Assembly: GCA_030652475.1 (NCBI GenBank)
Contig: JAUSAO010000042.1
Span: 1 to 36,233 of the forward strand
DNA from: Gallionella sp.
GTDB taxonomy: Bacteria > Pseudomonadota > Gammaproteobacteria > Burkholderiales > Gallionellaceae
DNA: 36,233 bases
Direction of reading: 5' to 3'
A program made the translations under genes and the position numbers. Positions 1 to 9,552 of the stretch are shown here, piece after piece. The notes beneath the pieces were generated by a model, which saw only the letters and a program-made list of their open reading frames with translations, had not been told where the DNA came from and did not search any database. The stretch's first letter is position 1. The number at the start of each line of letters is the position of its first letter.

Positions 1-133
1 TTCCGGATATGTTCCGATATATTACTCACCCGTTCGCCACTAACTCGGGAGCAAGCCCCCAAGCCCGTTCGACTTGCATGTGTAAAGCATACCGCCAGCG
101 TTCAATCTGAGCCAGGATCAAACTCTTAAGTTC
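1..133 (-). rRNA. rrs: 16S ribosomal RNA, 5' end (partial)
   Basis: The minus strand reads as the start of a bacterial 16S rRNA. The universal 27F site (AGAGTTTGATCCTGGCTCAG) lies at 126-107, followed by the conserved helix carrying ACATGCAAGTCGAACGG. The gene runs off the left edge, so only about 130 nt are present. The mature 5' end is placed near 133 by analogy with E. coli, where seven bases precede AGAGTTTG. The GAGTAATATATCGGAAC stretch looks betaproteobacterial. Two promoters and an antitermination site upstream (366-594) support this being a functional rrn operon. Confidence 0.95.
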
Positions 134-150
134 AATACCTGATAAAACAT

Positions 151-200
151 CTAGCCATTCCACTAAGCTGTCAAAATACGACAACCAAGTGGCTGGTTAT
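151..200. repeat. Structured hairpin repeat in the 16S leader (copy 1)
   Basis: An imperfect inverted repeat starts about 18 bp upstream of the mature 16S 5' end. The left arm carries TAGCCA and CCACT, the right arm AGTGG and TGGTTA. An AA/A asymmetric internal loop (CTAAG opposite CAAG) follows, then an apical TGTC/GACA stem. The same architecture recurs at 36141-36184, with the left-arm CCACT/AGTGG pair replaced by CGACT/AGTCG, a compensatory change. In the rRNA precursor it would fold as a leader hairpin. It could be part of the 16S processing stalk instead of a mobile repeat. Confidence 0.6.
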
Positions 201-365
201 GTTTTGGTTCTCTGCAGAACCGATCTTACTCAAAGAAAATCATTGACATGATTTTTTTCAACTTCGTGTAAGTACTACTATATTTTAAAGTCGTTTATCA
301 ACCCAAAGGCCAATAAACTTCCCAAAAACCAAGCACCTACACTCGTCGATTGTTTAATTAGTTTT

Positions 366-392
366 TTAAAGAGCATTCGCTGTGTCAGCGAA
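366..392 (-). promoter_or_regulatory. rRNA antitermination site (boxB hairpin + boxA)
   Basis: On the minus strand a perfect 7-bp hairpin, TTCGCTG-ACA-CAGCGAA (392-376), is followed directly by TGCTCTTTAA (375-366). The latter matches the bacterial rrn boxA, TGCTCTTTAAC. Order, spacing and position between promoter and 16S match the nut-like site of rrn leaders, where the NusB/NusE complex loads on boxA. The hairpin begins within a few bases of the predicted start of the proximal promoter. Confidence 0.8.
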
Positions 393-401
393 GAGGTGCG
401 C

Positions 402-429
402 ATTATAGAGACTTGAAACTCGTTGTCAA
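402..429 (-). promoter_or_regulatory. Proximal rrn promoter
   Basis: TTGACA (429-424), a 16-bp spacer and TATAAT (407-402) form a consensus sigma-70 promoter on the minus strand. A GCGCACC discriminator follows, much like E. coli rrn P1 (GCGCCACC), as expected for stringent and growth-rate control. The region upstream (430-470) is A-rich on the transcribed strand and could be an UP element. Transcription should start near 394-396, giving a leader of about 260 nt. Confidence 0.85.
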
Positions 430-566
430 CTTTAATTTCACACTTCTTTTTGTTTCGTTTCAACTTCAGTTCAAGGTTTAAGTTTGATAATCATTTTATT
501 GATTATTAAGTAGTTTTGTATTACATCACCACTTCCTCACAACCCCGCTTCAGCGAAGAGGTGCGC

Positions 567-594
567 ATTATAGAGATCAAAAACCTCACGTCAA
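567..594 (-). promoter_or_regulatory. Distal rrn promoter
   Basis: TTGACG (594-589), a 16-bp spacer and TATAAT (572-567) form a second rRNA promoter 165 bp upstream of the first. Positions 551-576 are identical over 26 bp to 386-411, covering the -10, the discriminator and the start region. An A/T-rich stretch at 600-632 could be its UP element. Tandem promoters are usual for rrn operons, but an identical core is less so and suggests a local duplication. Confidence 0.8.
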
Positions 595-710
595 CTCCTT
601 TCGGCAAAATTCTTAAAATAAGTTTTTACTGCGCTGTTTGCACGCACTTTAAATTAAACATGCGGCGCATCACGGTATGTGACTATGGCATTGGTTCCGC
701 CCATAAACAA

Positions 711-737
711 AAAACCGCAGAGTCCGTCTGCGGTTTT
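711..737 (-). terminator. Intrinsic terminator after hemE (probably bidirectional)
   Basis: A perfect 11-bp inverted repeat, AAAACCGCAGA / TCTGCGGTTTT, has a GTCCG loop. Read on the minus strand, the GC stem is followed by TTTTTTG. It lies 37 bp past the hemE stop codon. It should separate the gltBD-hemE unit from the rRNA promoters just downstream, which point the same way. Confidence 0.85.
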
Positions 738-773
738 CATTACAGCCAGCTCGCGGACATAGTCCGCATAGAC

Positions 774-1838
774 TTAGTGGTATTTGCGGCTTAACTCATG
801 CACGGCCGCAACCATCGCGGCAACATTTTCCGGATTGGTGTGCTGCGAAATACCGTGACCCAGATTGAACACATGACCGCTACCGTAGCCGTAGCTGCTC
901 AGCACCTTTTCAACCTCATTGCGAATCGCATCAGGATTTGAGAACAACACCGCAGGGTCGAGATTGCCCTGCAAGGCGACCTTGTCGCCAACCTTCTGAC
1001 GCGCGATGCCAATGTCCATAGTCCAGTCCAGACCGATTGCATCGCAACCAGTCGCGGCAATGCTGTCTATCCACAAACCGCCGCCCTTGGTGAACACCAC
1101 GTTAGGAATGCGCACGCCGTCTTTTTCCTTGATCAGCCCTTCCACGATGCGCTGTATGTAAGGCAGCGAAAATTCATGGTAAGCAGCGTGCGACAGCACC
1201 CCACCCCAGGAATCGAAAATCATCACGGCCTGTGCACCGGCTTCGATCTGTGCATTCAGATATGCGATCACAGACTGGGTCGTCACTTCGAGAATGTGGT
1301 GCATCAGCTTGGGCTCGTTGTACATCAGCGTCTTGACGCGTGCATAATCGTCGCTGCCGCCGCCTTCAACCATGTAGCAGGACAACGTGAACGGGCTGCC
1401 TGAGAAACCGATCAGCGGAACGCGACCATCCAGCGTCTTGCGGATTTGTGATACCGCATCGGTCACATAACGCAGCGTCTTGTCGATGTCCGGCACCTGC
1501 AGCGCCATGATGGCCGCTTCGTCGCGCAATGGACGTTCAAACTTGGGACCTTCGCCATCCGCGAAATACAGACCCAACCCCATCGCATCCGGCACGGTCA
1601 GAATATCGGAGAACAGAATAGCCGCATCCAGAGGATAGCGATCCAGCGGCTGCATAGTGACTTCGGTTGCGAAGTCGGGATTCTTGCAAAGCCCCAGAAA
1701 GCTGCCTGCGCGCGCACGGGTTGCGCGGTATTCCGGCAAAAAGCGGCCAGCCTGACGCATCATCCACATCGGTGTGTATTCGGTAGGCTGACGCAGCAGT
1801 GCGCGCAGGAAGGTGTCGTTCTTTAATTTGAAGTTCAT
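774..1838 (-). CDS. hemE: Uroporphyrinogen decarboxylase
   Basis: Cytoplasmic HemE removes the four acetate carboxyls of uroporphyrinogen III to give coproporphyrinogen III in haem synthesis. The 354-residue length is normal. The N-terminal signature [15 protein letters not shown] starts at residue 24, with the substrate-binding arginines. FSDIL supplies the catalytic-pocket aspartate (D76). [10 protein letters not shown] segment and the C-terminal [14 protein letters not shown] histidine region are also present. The ATG at 1838 has a weak AAGG upstream. The gene lies 54 bp after gltD on the same strand with no terminator between them, so it may be co-transcribed with gltBD. A strong hairpin terminator follows. 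Confidence 0.97.
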   Translation of the reverse strand: MNFKLKNDTFLRALLRQPTEYTPMWMMRQAGRFLPEYRATRARAGSFLGLCKNPDFATEVTMQPLDRYPLDAAILFSDILTVPDAMGLGLYFADGEGPKFERPLRDEAAIMALQVPDIDKTLRYVTDAVSQIRKTLDGRVPLIGFSGSPFTLSCYMVEGGGSDDYARVKTLMYNEPKLMHHILEVTTQSVIAYLNAQIEAGAQAVMIFDSWGGVLSHAAYHEFSLPYIQRIVEGLIKEKDGVRIPNVVFTKGGGLWIDSIAATGCDAIGLDWTMDIGIARQKVGDKVALQGNLDPAVLFSNPDAIRNEVEKVLSSYGYGSGHVFNLGHGISQHTNPENVAAMVAAVHELSRKYH

Positions 1839-1892
1839 GTTTGCCTTTTATTTTCGTATTCGTTGGACGGGATTGCGCCCATCCGCTACCAG

Positions 1893-3347
1893 TTAACGTG
1901 GTAAAACAGACGATCCAGTCAAAAACTCATCCACTGCACGTGCGCACTGGCGGCCTTCGCGTATCGCCCAGACGATCAGTGACTGACCACGACGCATGTC
2001 GCCGGCCGCAAAGACCTTGTCCACGCTGGTGCGGTAATCGTCGGTATTAGCCTTGATGTTACCGCGCCCGTCTTTTTCCACGCCGAACGCATCCAGTACT
2101 TTCTGCACCGGATTGACAAAACCCATCGCCAGAAATACCAGATCCGCTTTCAGCTCGAACTCGCTGCCCGCGACTTCGACCATCTTGCCAGCAACCCATT
2201 CGACGCGCACGGCACGCAATTTCTCGACCTTGCCATTGCTGCCGACGAATTCTTTGGTCGCAATCGCCCAGTCGCGGCTGCAACCTTCTTCGTGCGAACT
2301 GGAGGTGCGCAGCTTCAGCGGCCAGTTAGGCCAGGTCAGCGACTTGTTCTCCTGCTCGGGCGCACGCGGCATCACTTCGATCTGCGTGACCGACAACGCA
2401 CCGTGACGATTAGAGGTGCCCACGCAATCCGAGCCGGTATCACCGCCACCGATGACCACCACATGCTTGCCGGTGGCCATGATCTGTTCTGGCATGCTGT
2501 CACCCGCATTGACACGGTTTTGCTGCGGCAGGAACTCCATCGCGTTATAAATGCCGCTCAATTCGCGGCCGGGAACCGGCAGGTCACGCGGCGTTTCCGA
2601 ACCACCGGACAATACCACCGCATCGAATTCAGCCAGCAATGCCTCAGGTGATATCGTTTCCGTGGCCATGTTATTCACGCCCGCTTCACATTCCGTACCG
2701 ACAAATACCGACGTTCTGAATGTGACGCCTTCGGCTTCCATCTGTGCGACACGACGGTCGATGTGTGACTTTTCCATCTTGAAATCGGGAATGCCGTAAC
2801 GCAGCAGGCCACCGATGCGGCTGTTTTTCTCGAACAGCGTCACGTCATGACCTGCACGCGCCAGTTGCTGCGCACAGGCCATGCCGGCAGGGCCGGAACC
2901 GACCACGGCGACTGTTTTTCCCGTCTTGGTAGCGGCGATTTGCGGAACGACCCAGCCCTGCTCCCAACCCTTGTCTATGATCGCATGCTCGATGGATTTG
3001 ATGCCCACCGCGTCATTGTTGATATTCAGCGTACACGCCGCTTCGCAGGGTGCCGGGCATAAACGTCCGGTAAATTCCGGGAAGTTGTTGGTTGAATGCA
3101 GCACATCCAGCGCCTGTTTCCAATCTCCGTGATATACCAGATCATTCCAGTCCGGAATGATGTTGTTAACCGGACATCCCGAGGTACAGAACGGGATGCC
3201 GCAATCCATGCAACGCGCCCCTTGCTGCTTCGCCTGATCATCTGTCAGATGCAGCACAAACTCTTTATAGTTGGTGAGCCGCTCTGCGACCGGCAGACTT
3301 GCCTCTGACAGACGGTCAAACTCCATGAATCCAGTTGGCTTACCCAT
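1893..3347 (-). CDS. gltD: Glutamate synthase (NADPH), small subunit
   Basis: GltD takes electrons from NADPH through FAD and passes them over Fe-S clusters to GltB, where 2-oxoglutarate and glutamine yield two glutamates. The N-terminal cluster domain has cysteines at 46, 49, 54 and 58, then 97, 101 and 105. An FAD Rossmann motif ([16 protein letters not shown]) is near residue 148, and an NADPH-binding [15 protein letters not shown] lies mid-protein. The C-terminal [14 protein letters not shown] segment is typical. The 484-residue length is normal. Its ATG shares one base with the gltB stop (TAATG), so translation is probably coupled. Confidence 0.97.
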   Translation of the reverse strand: MGKPTGFMEFDRLSEASLPVAERLTNYKEFVLHLTDDQAKQQGARCMDCGIPFCTSGCPVNNIIPDWNDLVYHGDWKQALDVLHSTNNFPEFTGRLCPAPCEAACTLNINNDAVGIKSIEHAIIDKGWEQGWVVPQIAATKTGKTVAVVGSGPAGMACAQQLARAGHDVTLFEKNSRIGGLLRYGIPDFKMEKSHIDRRVAQMEAEGVTFRTSVFVGTECEAGVNNMATETISPEALLAEFDAVVLSGGSETPRDLPVPGRELSGIYNAMEFLPQQNRVNAGDSMPEQIMATGKHVVVIGGGDTGSDCVGTSNRHGALSVTQIEVMPRAPEQENKSLTWPNWPLKLRTSSSHEEGCSRDWAIATKEFVGSNGKVEKLRAVRVEWVAGKMVEVAGSEFELKADLVFLAMGFVNPVQKVLDAFGVEKDGRGNIKANTDDYRTSVDKVFAAGDMRRGQSLIVWAIREGRQCARAVDEFLTGSSVLPR

Positions 3348-6300
3348 TATGCAGCCTCCCCTTGCTTGGTTTTTTGTGCGGCTTGCTCCTGCAAGGCGCG
3401 ACGATAATCCGTCGGCATGACCTTGGTGAATTTAGGCAAATAGGCCGCCCAATTTTCCAGGATCAACCTTGCGCGCTCACTACCGGTGTACATCAGATGC
3501 TTCTCTATCTGCTCACGCAAAGCATGTTCATCAGCCTTATTGAGGTGATTGAAGTGCACGCGACCATGACTCTCCGGGACTTCATCGGTACTGTCCAGCA
3601 CAGCCAGCTCTTCGAGTACCGGCTCCAGCGCCACCATGGTCAGATTGCAGCGCTTCTCGAAATCGCCCGTCTCATCCAGCACATAGGCCACGCCACCTGA
3701 CATCCCTGCCGCGAAGTTACGTCCGGTCTGTCCCAGCACGATCACCATGCCGCCGGTCATATATTCGCAACCGTGATCGCCCAATCCTTCGACGACCGCA
3801 ATCGCACCGGAATTTCGCACCGCGAAGCGTTCGCCCGCCACGCCATTGAAATAACATTCGCCGGAGGTTGCACCGTACAGCACGGTATTGCCGACGATGA
3901 TGTTCTCATGTGCAACCAGATTAGCGTCGCGTGGCGGCATAATGGCGATGCGTCCGCCACACAGCCCTTTGCCCACATAATCGTTGCCTTCACCGCGCAA
4001 TTCAAACGAAATACCGCGCGACAGAAAGGCACCGAAACTCTGTCCTGCCGTCCCGTTGAATTTCACCTGTATGGTGTCAGACGGCAATCCTGCCTGACCA
4101 TAACGCTTGGCCACTTCATGCGACAGCATGGTACCGACCGTGCGGTTGACACTGCCGATAGCGCTATCGATCACCACCGGTTTCTGATCGTTCAATGCCG
4201 CCTGCGCAGCGGCGATCAGGGTATTATCCAGCGCTTTTTCCAGCCCGTGATCCTGCGCTTCGGCATGCTGACGCGCCACGCTGACCGGCATATCAGGCTG
4301 GTAGAACACCTTTGAGAAGTCCAGCCCCTGCGACTTCCAGTGTGCGATGCTGTGTTTTACATCCAGCAAGTCGCTGCGTCCGATCAAATCGACGAAACGG
4401 CGAATGCCCATTTGCGCCATCAGTTCACGGAGCTCTTCGGCGACGAAGAAGAAGTAATTGACTACATGCTCAGGCTGGCCGGTGAATTTGCGACGCAATT
4501 CAGGATCCTGAGTAGCAACGCCGACCGGGCAGGTATTGAGGTGACACTTGCGCATCATGATGCAGCCTTCGACCACCAGCGGTGCCGTGGCGAAACCGAA
4601 TTCATCCGCACCCAGCAGCGCGCCGATCAGCACATCGCGGCCCGTCTTGAGCTGGCCATCCACCTGCAAGGCGATACGTCCGCGCAACTGGTTCAGCACC
4701 AGCGTCTGTTGCGCCTCGGCCAGACCCAGCTCCCACGGCGTTCCTGCATGCTTGATGGAGGACATCGGCGAAGCACCGGTACCGCCGTCAAAACCGGACA
4801 CCACAATGTGGTCGGCCTTGGCCTTGGACACACCCGCAGCTACCGTGCCCACACCCACTTCGGAAACCAGTTTCACCGAAATCGAAGCGGACGGATTGGC
4901 GTTTTTCAGATCATGGATCAACTGAGCCAAGTCTTCGATGGAATAGATGTCGTGGTGCGGCGGTGGCGAAATCAGCCCCACGCCGGGAACCGAGAAACGC
5001 AACTTGGCGATGTACTCTGACACTTTGTGCCCGGGCAGTTGACCGCCTTCGCCCGGCTTCGCGCCTTGCGCCATCTTGATCTGTATCTGATCCGCATTAG
5101 CCAGATATTCGGCAGTTACGCCGAAACGTCCCGACGCCACCTGTTTGATTTTAGAACGCAGCGAATCGCCCGCCTTGAGTTCGCGGTCACTTTCGATGCG
5201 GCTCTTGCCGATGATATCGGACAGCATTTCGCCGCCCTTGAACACCTGAAAGCGCGCCGCGTCTTCGCCGCCTTCACCGGTATTGGACTTGCCGCCCAGA
5301 CGATTCATCGCAATGGCCAGCGTGGTATGCGCTTCCGTCGAAATCGAACCGAGCGACATTGCACCCGTGACAAAACGCTTGACGATCTCTTTCGCGGGCT
5401 CGACTTCTTCCAGCGGCACGGCTGTGCCCGCTGGTTTGACCTCGAACAGGCCACGCAAGGTCTTCAGCTTGGTGCTTTGCTCGTTGATGAGCTGTGCGTA
5501 TTCCTTATAAGTGGCGGTATTATTGGTGCGCGTCGCCATTTGCAATTTTGCGATGGAATCCGGCGTCCACATATGCTCTTCGCCGCGCACGCGGTAAGCG
5601 TATTCGCCGCCCGCTTCCAGCGCGTTCGCCAGCACCGGATCCGCGCCGAATGCGTTGCGATGTGTGCGCTGCGCCTCTTCCGCCACTTCGGCCAGGCCTA
5701 TGCCTTCAATCTGGGTTGCCGTGCCGGTGAAATACTCGGCCACGAAAGACGCGTTCAGGCCGATCGCCTCGAATATCTGCGCGCCGCAATAGGACTGATA
5801 GGTGGAGATGCCCATCTTGGACATGACCTTCATCAGCCCCTTGTTGATCGCCTTGATGAAACGCTTGTTGGCTTCCCTGGCATCCACATTGGCTGAATGA
5901 TTCAACGTCGCAATCGTTTCATAGACCAGCCACGGACACACGGCTTCCGCGCCGTAACCGGCCAGCAGCGCAAAGTGATGCACTTCACGCGCCGAACCGG
6001 TATCGATGACCAGGCCGGTGCTGGTGCGCAATCCCGCACGCACCAGATACTGATGCACGCGAGAACACGCCACCAGTGCAGGAATCGCCACACGCTCGGA
6101 TGACATGGCGCGATCGGACAGGATCAACACGTTGTAACCCTCGGCCACGGCCTGATCGGCGGCGGCGCACAATGCGCCAACGGCGGCTTCGCACCCCGAC
6201 TGACCGACCGGATAGGTGATATCCAGCACCAGCGAGCGATAGCGCCCCTGCGTGAGCGTATCGATATTGCGCAGCTTGGCAATGTCCTCGTTCGACAATA

Positions 6301-8011
6301 CCGGCTGATGCACTTCCAGACGCAACGGCGGATCCGTCTCGTCTATGCCCAGCAGATTGGGCTTGGGCCCGATAAACGAGGTCAGCGACATGACGATTTC
6401 TTCGCGTATCGGATCAATCGGCGGATTGGTTACCTGCGCAAACAGCTGCTGGAAATAATCGTAGAACGAGCGATTCTTGTTCGACAATACCGCGAGCGCG
6501 GCATCTGCACCCATCGAACCGGTCGGCTCTTCACCGGCCGCCGCCATCGGTGCCAAGATAAATTTGATATCTTCCTGCGAATAGCCGAATGCCTGCTGTG
6601 TATCCAGCAAGGATGCGTTCAAGGTGTTTTCACCGGCAACGGCAGGCATATCGCCCAGGAAGAAGCGCGACTGTGCTATCCAGTCACGGTATGGCTTGGC
6701 ATTGGCGAGCTGGTTCTTCAGTTCGATGTCGTCCACGATACGGCCTGCTTCCATGTCGATCAGGAACATCTTGCCCGGCTGCAAACGCCATTTCTTGACC
6801 ACCTTGTGCTGGGGAATATTCAGCACGCCCATCTCGGATGCCAGCAGCACCACGTCGTCATCGGTAATCAGATAGCGCGCAGGGCGCAAGCCGTTACGGT
6901 CCAGTGTCGCGCCTATCATCTTGCCATCGGTGAAGGCCACTGCGGCAGGGCCGTCCCACGGCTCCATCAGCGCGGCATGGTATTCGTAAAAGGCGCGGCG
7001 CTCTTCATCCATCAACGGATTGCCCGCCCATGCTTCGGGGATCAACAACATCATCGCGTGCGGCAGGGAGTAACCACCGGCCACCAGCAATTCCAGCGCA
7101 TTGTCGAAACAGGCTGAATCAGACTGACCTTCATCGATCAGCGGCCAGAGTTTTTCCAGGTCTTCGCCCAGAATTTTGGACGACATCGCCGCATGACGTG
7201 CGGCCATCCAGTTCACGTTGCCGCGCACGGTATTGATCTCGCCGTTATGCGCAATCATGCGGAACGGATGCGCCAGATCCCATGTCGGGAAGGTATTGGT
7301 GGAAAAACGTTGATGCACCAGCGCCAGCGCGCTGATCACCGTGGCATCCTGCAAGTCGGCGTAATACTGGCCTACCTGACTGGCCAGCAACATGCCCTTG
7401 TAAACGATGGTGCGCGCGGACAGCGAAGGGATATAGAAACCCTTGCCCTGCGCATTCGGCAGACCATTCACGGCGTGCTCGACCAATTTGCGGATCACGA
7501 ACAACTTGCGCTCAAATGCATCCGTATCGGCGCAGTTTTCGCCGCACGCGATGAACACCTGACGAACCACGGGCTCGACCAGTCTGACGCCCTCGCCCAG
7601 AATGCTGCTATCCACCGGCACATCGCGCCAGCCCAATACAGACTGGCCTTCTGCCGCAATCTGGTCGACGATAATCTGTTCGCAGGCGGCGCGTGCCGCC
7701 GCATCGCGCGGCAGGAATAGCATGCCCACGCCATAACTGCCTTCTCCCGGCAACACCAGCCCGAGACTGGCGCATTGCACACGGAAGAACGCATCGGGAA
7801 TCTGTAACAGGATGCCCGCACCGTCGCCTGCCAGCGGATCCGCACCCGTCGCACCGCGATGCGTCAGATTTTCCAGTATTTGCAGCCCCTGACTGACCAT
7901 GTCATGGCTTTTTTTCCCCTTGATATGGGCGACAAAACCCACCCCACAGGCATCGCGCTCCTGGCGCGGATCATACAAACCTTGTTGCATCGGCAAAGAA
8001 GAGTTAACCAC
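3347..8011 (-). CDS. gltB: Glutamate synthase (NADPH), large subunit
   Basis: GltB is the catalytic subunit of glutamate synthase. Near the N-terminus, ERDACGVGF holds the cysteine that becomes the N-terminal nucleophile of the type II amidotransferase domain after propeptide removal. The central and FMN-binding synthase domains follow ([15 protein letters not shown] region). A 3Fe-4S motif, [12 protein letters not shown], lies near residue 1148, and the C-terminal Gly-rich beta-helix is present. I chose GTG at 8011 because GAGGA sits five bases upstream. The in-frame TTG at 8023 has no ribosome-binding site, and the ATG at 7990 lacks one too. Either choice keeps the nucleophile cysteine, at residue 22 from the GTG. 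The gene is first in the gltB-gltD(-hemE) unit. Confidence 0.95.
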   Translation of the reverse strand: MVNSSLPMQQGLYDPRQERDACGVGFVAHIKGKKSHDMVSQGLQILENLTHRGATGADPLAGDGAGILLQIPDAFFRVQCASLGLVLPGEGSYGVGMLFLPRDAAARAACEQIIVDQIAAEGQSVLGWRDVPVDSSILGEGVRLVEPVVRQVFIACGENCADTDAFERKLFVIRKLVEHAVNGLPNAQGKGFYIPSLSARTIVYKGMLLASQVGQYYADLQDATVISALALVHQRFSTNTFPTWDLAHPFRMIAHNGEINTVRGNVNWMAARHAAMSSKILGEDLEKLWPLIDEGQSDSACFDNALELLVAGGYSLPHAMMLLIPEAWAGNPLMDEERRAFYEYHAALMEPWDGPAAVAFTDGKMIGATLDRNGLRPARYLITDDDVVLLASEMGVLNIPQHKVVKKWRLQPGKMFLIDMEAGRIVDDIELKNQLANAKPYRDWIAQSRFFLGDMPAVAGENTLNASLLDTQQAFGYSQEDIKFILAPMAAAGEEPTGSMGADAALAVLSNKNRSFYDYFQQLFAQVTNPPIDPIREEIVMSLTSFIGPKPNLLGIDETDPPLRLEVHQPVLSNEDIAKLRNIDTLTQGRYRSLVLDITYPVGQSGCEAAVGALCAAADQAVAEGYNVLILSDRAMSSERVAIPALVACSRVHQYLVRAGLRTSTGLVIDTGSAREVHHFALLAGYGAEAVCPWLVYETIATLNHSANVDAREANKRFIKAINKGLMKVMSKMGISTYQSYCGAQIFEAIGLNASFVAEYFTGTATQIEGIGLAEVAEEAQRTHRNAFGADPVLANALEAGGEYAYRVRGEEHMWTPDSIAKLQMATRTNNTATYKEYAQLINEQSTKLKTLRGLFEVKPAGTAVPLEEVEPAKEIVKRFVTGAMSLGSISTEAHTTLAIAMNRLGGKSNTGEGGEDAARFQVFKGGEMLSDIIGKSRIESDRELKAGDSLRSKIKQVASGRFGVTAEYLANADQIQIKMAQGAKPGEGGQLPGHKVSEYIAKLRFSVPGVGLISPPPHHDIYSIEDLAQLIHDLKNANPSASISVKLVSEVGVGTVAAGVSKAKADHIVVSGFDGGTGASPMSSIKHAGTPWELGLAEAQQTLVLNQLRGRIALQVDGQLKTGRDVLIGALLGADEFGFATAPLVVEGCIMMRKCHLNTCPVGVATQDPELRRKFTGQPEHVVNYFFFVAEELRELMAQMGIRRFVDLIGRSDLLDVKHSIAHWKSQGLDFSKVFYQPDMPVSVARQHAEAQDHGLEKALDNTLIAAAQAALNDQKPVVIDSAIGSVNRTVGTMLSHEVAKRYGQAGLPSDTIQVKFNGTAGQSFGAFLSRGISFELRGEGNDYVGKGLCGGRIAIMPPRDANLVAHENIIVGNTVLYGATSGECYFNGVAGERFAVRNSGAIAVVEGLGDHGCEYMTGGMVIVLGQTGRNFAAGMSGGVAYVLDETGDFEKRCNLTMVALEPVLEELAVLDSTDEVPESHGRVHFNHLNKADEHALREQIEKHLMYTGSERARLILENWAAYLPKFTKVMPTDYRRALQEQAAQKTKQGEAA

Positions 8012-8528
8012 AGCGTTCCTCAATCAAATCAAACTGGAAATTTAAAACTAGAGCGCAAGCGGGATAGAAATGCCCGTGCATTCAGTAAGCGCGTTTTCCG
8101 GCTCTGCGGCTACACCGCGCCTTGTATTCGCGGCATTCGCCAAATTTTAAACGTCCTGTTAAAGCAAAAAAATGACGACACACGTCGCCATACCTACTAC
8201 CCATACTCAAATACAAAAGCGAAAGGGCTGGAATCTTACCTTTAATCAGGCCTGCCAGCAACCGAAAGTGAGTAAAGACACGGCTTGATACGCATCACAT
8301 GATTTACCTGACACGCCGGAATTAACATCAAAATTCACAGCCGGCAATGTTTCATGGCGCACGCCAAAACCGGAACCGGCGTAAAGTCATCTACCGTTCA
8401 TCGTTCAACCCTTACCGCTGAAGGAAAAATATTTTCCGGTCATCGGCTGGCGGTCTATTTCATCGGGTATCACTTCATATGAGCCCGCAAACTCATCTAT
8501 AGTCAAACCCACTCGAACAGGAACGACA
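8012..8528. other. Divergent intergenic region between gltB and fimT
   Basis: This ~515-bp gap holds no convincing gene. It must contain the promoters for gltB (leftward) and the pilin cluster (rightward). A perfect 6-bp-arm palindrome, GGAAAA-ATA-TTTTCC, lies at 8423-8437, about 90 bp before fimT. A TATAGT hexamer at 8498-8503 is a possible -10 for fimT but lacks a matching -35. I found no sigma-54 -24/-12 pair and no riboswitch signature. Confidence 0.5.
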
Positions 8529-9047
8529 ATGGGGAATAAACACACACAGGCGGGTTTCACGTTGATGGAGCTGATGGTCGTAGTCGCTATTGCCGCCATA
8601 TTGGCGACGATCGCCGCGCCATCCTTCACCGGCCTCATCAACGATACCAAGCAGTCTTCGCTTGCAAGCCAGCTTGTCAGCGACTTGAATCGTGCCCGCA
8701 GCGAAGCCATCAAACGCAATGCTCGTGTCGTGTTCTGCGTGCGCAATTCGGCAGGCACCGATTGTGGCACCGGAGCCAACTGGCAAAACGGCTGGCTGAT
8801 TTGCTATGGCAGCACTGCGTGTGACACGACTGTCCCAACCGACGGCTCAGCAGCCAACCCGCTCGGTGTGCGTCAGGCTCTTGATTCAGGATTGACCCTC
8901 ACCGGCAGCACAAATTTAATACGCTTCAACCCCAACGGCACCCAGGGTAGCGCAGGCAGCGCGACCTTGACGCTGAACGGCACATGGTCTGCCGCGACCG
9001 CCAGAACGATAAGTGTCGCCGCAACAGGCTATATCTCGAAGCATTAG
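8529..9047 (+). CDS. fimT: Type IV minor pilin, FimT/GspH family
   Basis: The 172-residue protein has a class III (prepilin) signal: a short basic leader ending at Gly9, then FTLMELMVVVAIAAILATIA, the hydrophobic helix with the conserved Glu at mature position 5. PilD would cut after Gly9 and methylate Phe10. The C-terminal part fits the GspH/FimT fold. FimT-type minor pilins prime pilus assembly and in some species bind DNA for uptake. An AGGA lies six bases before the ATG. It is first of a tight fimT-pilV-pilW-pilX run, with pilV 9 bp downstream. Confidence 0.9.
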   Translation: MGNKHTQAGFTLMELMVVVAIAAILATIAAPSFTGLINDTKQSSLASQLVSDLNRARSEAIKRNARVVFCVRNSAGTDCGTGANWQNGWLICYGSTACDTTVPTDGSAANPLGVRQALDSGLTLTGSTNLIRFNPNGTQGSAGSATLTLNGTWSAATARTISVAATGYISKH

Positions 9048-9056
9048 GAGCGCGAC

Positions 9057-9548
9057 ATGCACAACACATCGAACAAATTTCAACGCGGTTTCTCGATGAT
9101 AGAAGTATGGGTGACCCTGGTCATTATCGCCATCGCGCTGCTTGGCACGGCAGGCATGCAACTCTATGCAATGCGCATCAATCAGGGCGGGCAGTTTCGC
9201 ACTCAGGCAGTCTTTCTGGCATCGGATATCGTCGAGCGCATGGAGGCGAACAAACAGGAGGCGATCAATGGCAGTTACGTACTGGGCAATACAACTAACG
9301 CCGGCACTCCGAGCACGGCATGTTCTGCTGCCGCATGCAATGCGGCCAGTCTGGCCGCTTATGACCTGAACCAATGGGGTAACGCGATTGAGGCGCTACT
9401 GCCGCAAGCAAGTTGGCAGATCACCCGAACCAGCGCCGGCAACCCGAGCACCTACCGCATCGTCATCAGCTGGACTGAACGCAGTACAGACAAAGTCAGC
9501 CACGGCGAGACGCTTTCCTACACGGCAACCCGAACCATAAGCAACTGA
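9057..9548 (+). CDS. pilV: Type IV minor pilin PilV
   Basis: The 163-residue prepilin has leader MHNTSNKFQRG cut before FSMIEV, with Glu at mature position 5 followed by VTLVIIAIALLG. The segment after the helix (FLASDIVERMEANKQ) is typical of PilV, a minor pilin that with PilW, PilX, FimU/FimT and PilE forms the initiating tip complex carrying PilY1. It lies 9 bp after fimT and 4 bp before pilW, so it is certainly in the same transcript. The symbol rests on family features and gene order. Confidence 0.88.
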   Translation: MHNTSNKFQRGFSMIEVWVTLVIIAIALLGTAGMQLYAMRINQGGQFRTQAVFLASDIVERMEANKQEAINGSYVLGNTTNAGTPSTACSAAACNAASLAAYDLNQWGNAIEALLPQASWQITRTSAGNPSTYRIVISWTERSTDKVSHGETLSYTATRTISN

Positions 9549-9552
9549 CGCC

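Noticed and set aside
278-463. 61-codon minus-strand open frame in the rRNA leader
   Set aside because: It overlaps the boxA/boxB site and the proximal promoter and has no protein-like features.
516-794. 92-codon plus-strand open frame
   Set aside because: It runs through the distal rrn promoter, the hemE terminator and the hemE stop region; no ribosome-binding site or recognisable protein.
3773-7720. Many long plus-strand open frames opposite gltB
   Set aside because: They are antisense shadows of the strongly conserved gltB frame and match no family.
8273-8528. Second riboswitch or sigma-54 promoter upstream of fimT
   Set aside because: No GACGCAAA-type core, and no GG-N10-GC spacing.
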